Shown: in pieces, positions 22,201 through 26,762 of the stretch | Position numbering within the stretch: the stretch's first letter is position 1 | How the letters are laid out: every line of letters starts with the position of its first letter | Source of the DNA: Phaeoceros laevis | Taxonomy: Eukaryota; Anthocerotophyta; Anthocerotopsida; Notothyladales | Assembly (NCBI GenBank): GCA_049999765.1 | Contig: JBNGIQ010009547.1 | Location: 792,294 to 819,055, forward strand | DNA length: 26,762 nucleotides | Reading direction: 5' to 3' | Translations under genes and position numbers: made by a program | Notes under the pieces: model-generated | Seen by the model: only the letters and a program-made list of their open reading frames with translations | Told to the model about the DNA's origin: nothing | The model's database searches: none

Positions 22201-22424
22201 ACTTCACGTCCGACGAGCTGCAGAGCCTGACGTACCACCTGTGCTACACCTACGGCAGGTGCAGGTCGCCGGTCTCCATTGTGCCGCCTGCCTACTACGC
22301 GCATCATCTGGCGGAGCGGGCGCGGCACTACATGACGGTTGCGTCCGCCAGGGATCCCAACACCCGAGTTCAAGTTGTGCCGCAGCCTACCATTGCCATG
22401 CAGTCCAAGATGTTCTTCTGCTAG
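19266..22424 (+). CDS. AGO: intronless Argonaute, AGO1/5/10-like
   Basis: A single 1052-aa open frame. The ATG at 19266 lies in a strong GCCATGGG context. Residues 1-185 are Pro/Ala-rich and low-complexity, with AHVEQQESW and PHVEQQSW. The N domain starts at about 208 (EVGCNHFPLTLHKRVHVHKY). PAZ spans about 435-560 (ALKGYRIQVTY, LDYFKERYGLEI, LPCLNVG). In MID, the 5'-phosphate pocket is seen as Tyr720, Lys724, Gln736 and a Lys near 758-762. PIWI carries the slicer tetrad: Asp804 (FGADVAHP), Glu844 (GRLE), Asp877 (FYRDG) and His in AHYH (970-972). It ends SKMFFC, a typical plant AGO terminus. Such proteins load small RNAs and cleave or repress targets. PIWI resembles the AGO1/5/10 clade. Oddities are the absence of introns (plant AGO1-clade genes usually have many), high GC, a linker about 20 residues short after PAP (622-624) lacking the usual WNMM segment, and the specificity loop PAKGRNYQ (711-718). 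Confidence 0.95.
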   Translation: MGGRNKKKRGGTGSSVAQVPEQQAPANDPGSRPAMMPVLTQSPAGSAGRAGASQPVITSGAQASAPPPAQPVPRPPPAVRREAVYDAANAPAMPVPTPRAAHVEQQESWSRPRSAAPPFPPYASRTPLPPRTWTPPPHVEQQSWAPARPVTPAICMPGPSKPAQAPVPAPDPRPPRPVLKAAAVETREKEEPKRLRSDAGGEGKEGRRVEVGCNHFPLTLHKRVHVHKYSVEIARVRAGADPAAGAGNRPQGLSRGLSRTVIRKLLADKASTSWGLPAPEAAAYDGGGLLFTAGALSLGGHTRARETVTFPGSPGADPPIPDRSFTVTVTRADSDDFPIALLQSVTTSRAALQALDVVVRAMPASSPDHAPIGRYFFYTDQQKVVNLGEGLDGLNGFFQSIRSTQQGLSLNLDTSATAVWRHVVSPAPPNVVISGVLSLVQRRLEAGRHADPAVPPPDRYRHSSDQVATALSALKGYRIQVTYGRRSRYTVTGVSRPPHGGLQFQGSDGRSITVLDYFKERYGLEIRYRDLPCLNVGEQGGGDAYIPLELCDIVPRQRYTFTSNGGDAHKKLLGMTSGLQPEDRIGRIVEAVRSNNLGNEYATQFGVRIGEQESRFPARCLPAPTLSSNAQEDPELRKVFSWACAIFEAAADPRDAVNMNRRFGQSLTSQCARGGVSFHPQPLWTEMHHSAEALCKMLMSGRPDLLIVILPAKGRNYQLYREIKLVCETRAGVMSQCVSKRPSVPNLLSKYIQGVARKVIMKMGGRNEVLGAAGGQGGDYPHSRVWRNVYAGSSSPAWILFGADVAHPGPGEAARSVAAVVATQDWPHMTKYAGRVRSQGGRLEIIQSVGEMVKELLEGFRKRTGQGGPAHILFYRDGVGEGQFDELLRTEVPAVREAAELLGFNRCKITFVVVQKRHHTRFFPVGGGGSGVAANVPAGTVVDTHVCHPTQLDFYLCSHQGRLGTSRPAHYHVLLDDNNFTSDELQSLTYHLCYTYGRCRSPVSIVPPAYYAHHLAERARHYMTVASARDPNTRVQVVPQPTIAMQSKMFFC

Positions 22425-22661
22425 TAGGTAGGCTATGTAGACAAGTTATTAGGCAGCTATAGGATGGATTTACTAGTCAGTTAACACATACGGTTAGCTA
22501 TCTATACACCTGTAGTGGATGTCCGCATGTGAAGAGATGGATTATTTGTTGCGATGCTTGGTGCAATTGATCATAATCTTCCCAAGGGGGGATTAATACT
22601 GGTACTCAAGCCCTGGATGTGCTGTGCTTTTTTTTTGACGAAATTTTTGAGGCCGAGTCAA

Positions 22662-22745
22662 GCTATATATCTAGAACAATTGGTATGAGCTTACGAATCA
22701 ATAGTATCCATCTCAAGTGTGAAAGTCATGGGTTCAAGTGGACCA
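22662..22745 (+). repeat. tRNA-like segment, possible SINE head or decayed tRNA
   Basis: TAGAACAATTGGTATGAGC (22672-22690) resembles a tRNA D-arm/A-box, and GGGTTCAAGT (22730-22739) resembles a T-arm/B-box, with spacing close to that in tRNAs. D and T stems do not pair well, so it is not a functional tRNA. Near-identical TTTTTGAGGCC(A/G)AG sequences lie on both sides (about 22644 and 22867), about 220 bp apart, and could be insertion-site duplications. Confidence 0.35.
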
Positions 22746-23183
22746 GGTATAGCAATCAAACCTTCCAAGCTAGTACCCATTGCATTTAAGTGCAGATTCA
22801 TCTAGATTTTAGATAGAAGAAAAAGATTTGAAATGACACATACATGAAAGAAAGGGGGCAATTTTTTTTTGAGGCCAAGGGTATTTTATTTAAAAAGAGG
22901 GCAATCAATTTCTGAAGAACATATGCTGTTAGAATTTTTTAAGAAAATTTGGTGAGTTTGGCTTTTTTGGGTCACAAAAGAAGGAAGCAAGGTTTAACAC
23001 TTTGTCTAGATATCGTGTTTGGGATCCATAAAGACCGTATCAAGGGATTGGCTAATATCTTGCCAATTGTTACTTATAAAAAATGCAAAGTGTTAAGCAA
23101 AGGACACATGGGCACGCAAAACAAGCAACATACATAGCCAAATGCTGTTCTATGTATAATATACTTGTAAATGTTTCCAATCT

Positions 23184-23245
23184 ATTGGAGCTAGTTGAAT
23201 AGCTGGAACCTTGAATAATGTTCAAGGTTCTCTAACTATTCCAAG
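23184..23245. repeat. hairpin element (MITE-like)
   Basis: GAACCTTGAA (23206-23215) and TTCAAGGTTC (23221-23230) are perfect inverted arms around a 5-bp loop. Outside them, TTGGA..TAGTT on the left is partly complementary to AACTATTCCAA on the right, extending the structure to about 60 bp. Confidence 0.55.
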
Positions 23246-23375
23246 GATTCGAGATTCTATTACCCTTTATGACATAGATCTATGTCCTTTTATACCAAAG
23301 ATCTATGTCAAAGTAGAACGATACTCTACTCCTAGATGCCTAAGCTAGGTTTTTGGATTTCTTAATACCTTTACT

Positions 23376-23741
23376 AAGAGATTCTTTGTTTTGTCCCGTA
23401 TGGTGAGTGTAATGAATGTTTGAGGTTTTTAGCGGTTTCCTTCTTTGTGAAGTACCAAGAGATTCTTTGTCCTATACTGTGGATGTAATGAATGTTCGAG
23501 GTTTTTAGTGGTTTCCTTCTTTGTGAAGTACCATGAGATTCTTTGTCCCCTAGTGTGCATGTAGAGCGCATAATCAAATCCTTCCTTTTAAGTGGCTTTT
23601 CTTTTTTCACCGCATAAGAAAATCCTTCCTTCTAAGTGGCTTTTCTTTTTTCACGTAGTACAAGAGAATTTTTAATACGTTGGTCTTGCTGCCTGACCGC
23701 ATAATAAAATCCTTCCTTCTAAGTGGCTTTTCTTTTTTCAA
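23376..23741. repeat. two interleaved repeat families (about 78 bp and 44 bp units)
   Basis: A-type units begin AAGAGATTCTTTGT at 23376-23456 and 23457-23532, with a third truncated copy from 23533. B-type units begin CGCATAA and contain AAATCCTTCCTT and AAGTGGCTTTTCTTTTTTCA; they lie at 23567-23610, 23611-23654 and 23698-23741. Copies are 90% or more alike by eye. This is non-coding DNA upstream of the BURP gene. Confidence 0.8.
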
Positions 23742-23826
23742 GTAGTACAAGAAATTCTCTGTCCCATGTTGTGGATGTAACATACAAGTGATTCCTATGT
23801 TAATTCCACCTTTTTCCTCAAAAATC

Positions 23827-23833
23827 TATAAAT
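23827..23833 (+). promoter_or_regulatory. TATA box of the BURP-domain gene
   Basis: TATAAAT lies 125-131 bp upstream of the BURP start codon, which allows a transcription start near 23860 and a leader of about 100 bases. Position and sequence fit a plant core promoter; no other candidate is closer. Confidence 0.5.
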
Positions 23834-23957
23834 TGAGGTGATACTATGGAGTCTTATCCAAGTTTGTGCACCAGTTGATTGTGCAGTCCAGCATACATGT
23901 GCGAGGCTTCTTCTTGGCTCTAAATTGTACGATCAAGTGCCTTCACCAGAAGAAGTC

Positions 23958-26192
23958 ATGGCGGCCTTACCTTGGAGTCACTTGGTTGTGGCAATGGTCT
24001 TGTCTTTCTTTGTTATGGTAAGCCTTTGAGATATTGCATTTCTACATTCAAAGTTGGAGACTCCTAGTCAGGGAATATGGAACTAGCTCAAGAAAATAGT
24101 TAAGAAAACAAAGTGTTCAGTACTTATTTACATCAAATATGGATTTGTATGCACACATCTGGTAGATAACCTAAACACTGTTTCACAATGTTGCAGGTGA
24201 TCTCCGGAAGAATCTTGGACTCCCAAAGCCACACCCATGAAAGGACTGCAACATATAATTGGGGAAAAACCATGGGAGGTGCAAAAGTTCCGTCCCCATT
24301 GCAAGCATGGATCACTCCTCTCTCAGACATGGATATCAAAAAGTTTGAGACTGAAATCAAATCTGGGATGTACTCTCATGACCACTCTTGGGCTAGCAAC
24401 TTTTGCTTGGTTGCTGGGCTCCAGTGCGGTGCCATGACCCATGTCTCGGAGATGCCAAGAGAATTTATGCAAAACCTTTTCGACGGGTGGAACATGCCAA
24501 ATATGGATAACATGCGTAATATGCCTTCTAGCAGGCCTAATATGAACATGCCTTCTAGCATGCCTTCGAATATGCCTTTTGGCAAGCCTACAAGCATGCA
24601 CTCTAACATGCCTTCGGGCCATGGCATGCCTTCGAGCATGCCTACGAGCATGTCTTCTGGTATGCCTACAACTATGCCTTCTAGGGTTCTGCAAGGCATG
24701 CCCACGAGCATGCCTTCTACCATGCCTTCTATGAGCATGCCTGCCAACATGCATTCCGGCATGCCCACGACCATGCCTTCTAGGGTTCTAGAAGGCATGG
24801 CTACAAGCATGCCTTCCAACATGCCTTCTCACATGAGTACCAGCAAGCCTACAAGCATGTCGTCAAACATGCCTTCTGGCATGCCTTCTGACATGGGTAC
24901 CGGCATGGATACAAGCATGCCTTCAAACATGCCTTCTCACATGGGTACCAGCATGCCGTCAAACATGCCTTCTGGCATGCCTTTTGACATGAGTACTAGC
25001 ACGTCAAACATGCCTTTTGGCATGCCTACAAGCGTGTCCTCAAACATGCCTTCTGGCATGCCTTCTGACATGGGCACCAGCATGTCTACAAGCATGTCAT
25101 CAAACATGCCTTCTAGCATGGGTACCGGCATGCCTACAAGCATGTCGTCAAACATGCCTTCGNNNNNNNNNNATTGGTACCAGCATGCCTACAAGCATGC
25201 ATTCTGGAATGCCTACGAATATGCATTCTAGGGTCCTAGAAGACCTGCCTTCTAGCATGTCGACAAGCATGCCTACCAACATGCTATCAAACATGCCTTC
25301 TTACAACATTGTTTCTTCTTCTTCTTCTTCTTCTGGCATGCCTTCAAACATGCCTTTTGGCATGCATTCTAGCATGCCTTCAACCTCTTCATGGCCAGAG
25401 GCAATGACTGCAAACATTAACAGTGACTTGCTCTCAAATGAAAAGTATATGTGGTTCACTGAGACAACGCTCAAGCATGGACATGGCACTAGCAGCGCTT
25501 ATCAAGCACCTGGATACATGATGGTCGATAGTGGAAATTCAATCACAAATGTTCAGAAGTTCCTCCCTCGATCACTTGTGCAAGCTTTAGGACCTATGTC
25601 ACAGGAGAACTTGCCGAAATTATTGAAGCAATTTGATATTCCTCAAACCTCATTCATGGCTCTTAGCATGCAACTCACCATGAAACGTCTAGCGGAGAGC
25701 TCTCCCTATTTCCCTGGAGAGATTGTCACCAATATTGTATCTTCTGAGGACTTTGCTGAATTTTTCCGTCCTTGGATGTCAAAGTCTGCTTCTCGAGTTG
25801 ATTCGGATCTTAGAAGGTTCGAAGTATTGTCCACTCATACATCCTTTTCAAGAAATGACCACATGATCATTAACAACCAATTTAGGGTTGTCAACATGGA
25901 GATGAAAGCTGATACCACTGCCCGATATGCTACTTGTGAGGCTTTGACATTCCCGTACCAAGTTCAAGTATGCCGATCCACTCCGGAAGCAAGAATCTAC
26001 CAAGTCACTTTACAGTCAACCACCCAAAAGAACCAATATATCCAAACCACATCCATTTGCTTTACTAACACCAGCAAGTGGAGTTCCCAATTCCGAGCCT
26101 TCAAGGTGGTTGGAAGCCAGCCAGGCCAAGAGCCTATTTGCACTTGGGTGCAGCCAAACGCGTATACCTATGTGCTACCAAAGGATGCCTAG
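23958..26192 (+). CDS. secreted BURP-domain protein with Met-Pro-Ser tetrapeptide array
   Basis: Exon 1 (23958-24017) encodes MAALPWSHLVVAMVLSFFVM, a signal peptide core. A 179-bp GT-AG intron leads to exon 2 (24197-26192), phase 0. About 80 residues with AWITPLSD and ASNFCLVAGLQCGAM come first. Then about 24492-25385 encodes a Met-rich array of four-residue steps (SMPS, NMPS, GMPT, HMGT, DMGT). The C-terminal BURP domain (about 25443-26189) begins MWFTETTLKHG. Its canonical C-H ladder is CE, CR, CF, CT with spacing 10, 27 and 25, so all four Cys are kept and all four His are lost; the Trp eight residues after the last pair is Tyr. BURP proteins are secreted plant proteins of wall, seed or stress function, and some are copper-dependent peptide cyclases. 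This one is probably not catalytic. A 10-N gap at 25163-25172 breaks the frame only through its nominal length; flanking codons are in frame if the true gap is a multiple of three. Nominal length is about 684 aa. Confidence 0.88.
24492..25385 (+). repeat. 12-bp coding minisatellite (Met-Pro-Ser array)
   Basis: Tandem 12-bp units around AGCATGCCTTCN encode M-P-S-x steps. Variant units give MGT, MST, MHT and MSS. Higher-order copies are visible: a TMPSRVL(Q/E)GM insert appears near 24675-24700 and near 24770-24800, with a related MHSRVLEDL after the gap. The TTC run at about 25312-25334 encodes a short Ser tract at the array end. Confidence 0.9.
25163..25172. other. assembly gap (10 N) inside the Met-rich array
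   Basis: Ten N within near-identical repeats, most likely a nominal-size gap where assembly of the array failed. The true array may be longer. Confidence 0.95.
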
Positions 26193-26313
26193 ACATGTTA
26201 TCAACCTATGTTGGACCCTTAGTATGGATAGAGTTTTGTATGTCATCAATAATATGACTATTTATCTCTAAAAAAAGGATAAAAATATATGTGTATTTTT
26301 TAGCTTATATTGG

Positions 26314-26329
26314 AATAAACTTTAATAAA
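26314..26329 (+). terminator. tandem AATAAA polyadenylation signals
   Basis: AATAAA at 26314-26319 and again at 26324-26329, about 125-135 bp after the BURP stop codon in a T/A-rich context, fit near-upstream poly(A) elements. Confidence 0.5.
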
Positions 26330-26492
26330 GTATCCTAGTTTGATGAACTTGAGTTGTGTATGTATTTTTTGGAGTGATTAAAGTGATTTCATGTATTCTA
26401 ATAAGCATTTCTTATTGCTTTATTTTTTCCCAGAAAAATGAGAATAGAACTCTAGGGCTAGCTTACGTTTTGTGATGTACTTCGAGAGAGTA

Positions 26493-26620
26493 GTAGAGAA
26501 GAGACTCGAGAGTACTTACACAACTTACAATGTACTTACACAACTTACACTCATCAGTAGAGAAGAGACTCGAGAGTACTTACACAACTTACAATGTACT
26601 TACACAACTTACACTCATCG
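26493..26620. repeat. two near-perfect 64-bp tandem units
   Basis: Units 26493-26556 and 26557-26620 are identical except for the last base. Each contains two internal copies of TACTTACACAACTTACA. Near-identity implies a recent duplication or ongoing slippage. Confidence 0.9.
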
Positions 26621-26762
26621 TACAATTTCATTAAATAGTGTTATATTAGCTTCATTATTAATAAGTGGAGGTACGTTTGTTAAACTTGTTAAACGATCAT
26701 ACTAGGGCTACCATGGCCATGCGGAGCGGAGTCGGAGTGGTATAGAGTGGACGGGGATATGG

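Larger units (their letters stand above)
22425..23957. other. AT-rich intergenic region with repeats
   Basis: No gene supported. Base composition changes sharply from the GC-rich Argonaute to AT-rich DNA near 22430. It holds a tRNA-like segment (22662-22745), a near-repeat of TTTTTGAGGCC at about 22645 and 22868, a hairpin element (23184-23245), a 16-bp palindrome (23271-23286), nested repeats at 23376-23741, and the presumed promoter of the BURP gene. Confidence 0.5.
26193..26762. other. BURP gene 3' flank
   Basis: No gene seen. It contains the polyadenylation-type hexamers, the 64-bp tandem repeat, and a short GC-rich segment at the window end (from about 26707) rich in GGAG motifs. Confidence 0.5.

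Noticed and set aside
20445-22373. 642-codon open frame on the minus strand across the Argonaute
   Set aside because: It is antisense to conserved PAZ-MID-PIWI sequence, rich in Arg/His/Pro as expected from GC-rich shadow reading, and has no recognisable motif.
24323-24822. Minus-strand Met/Gly or His/Arg repeat proteins opposite the BURP array
   Set aside because: They are antisense translations of the 12-bp minisatellite, which stays open in several frames because of its periodicity.
24492-25385. Possible CRISPR array
   Set aside because: The 12-bp units are contiguous with no unique spacers, encode protein in frame, and the genome is eukaryotic.

Overview
The window is nuclear DNA of a land plant, most likely a non-seed plant (lycophyte, fern or bryophyte grade; the exact lineage is a guess). 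Reasons: a PLS-class DYW pentatricopeptide protein, a plant AGO1/5/10-type Argonaute, a BURP-domain protein, a plant LPEAT2-type acyltransferase, and short GT-AG introns (about 70-210 bp) that I could join in phase across up to 14 exons. No transposase or reverse transcriptase gene is evident. Two assembly gaps are present (100 N and 10 N).

Layout. 1-1.03 kb: a decayed gene with a Walker A motif. 1.03-4.2 kb: low-coding intergenic DNA with small tandem repeats and a gap. 4.2-5.6 kb: protein-like minus-strand segments of an unrecognised gene, with a decayed partial copy at about 3.66-3.87 kb. 6.13-9.17 kb (+): a complete 14-exon LPEAT2-like lysophospholipid acyltransferase (550 aa). 9.37-10.89 kb (-): a complete 7-exon TLS1/C9orf78 (HCA59) splicing-factor homologue (267 aa), convergent with LPEAT2. 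11.14-12.61 kb (+): an intronless F-box protein, divergent from TLS1 over 251 bp. 13.98-14.90 kb (+): a two-exon dienelactone-hydrolase-family protein (260 aa). 15.68-18.6 kb (-): a DYW-type PPR protein, for which I propose two small 5' exons supplying an organelle transit peptide. 19.27-22.42 kb (+): an intronless, GC-rich Argonaute (1052 aa) with an intact slicer tetrad. 22.4-23.96 kb: AT-rich DNA with a tRNA-like/SINE-like segment, a hairpin element and nested repeats. 23.96-26.19 kb (+): a secreted BURP protein with a long Met-Pro-Ser tetrapeptide array, interrupted by the 10-N gap. 26.2-26.76 kb: 3' flank with two perfect 64-bp repeats.

The genes are not one pathway: lipid remodelling, spliceosome, ubiquitin ligase adaptor, alpha/beta hydrolase, organelle RNA editing, small-RNA silencing and cell wall/apoplast. 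The most unusual items are the BURP protein, whose four C-H motifs keep every Cys and the exact spacing but have lost every His next to a Met-rich array, and the intronless Argonaute with a shortened linker and a changed 5'-nucleotide specificity loop.
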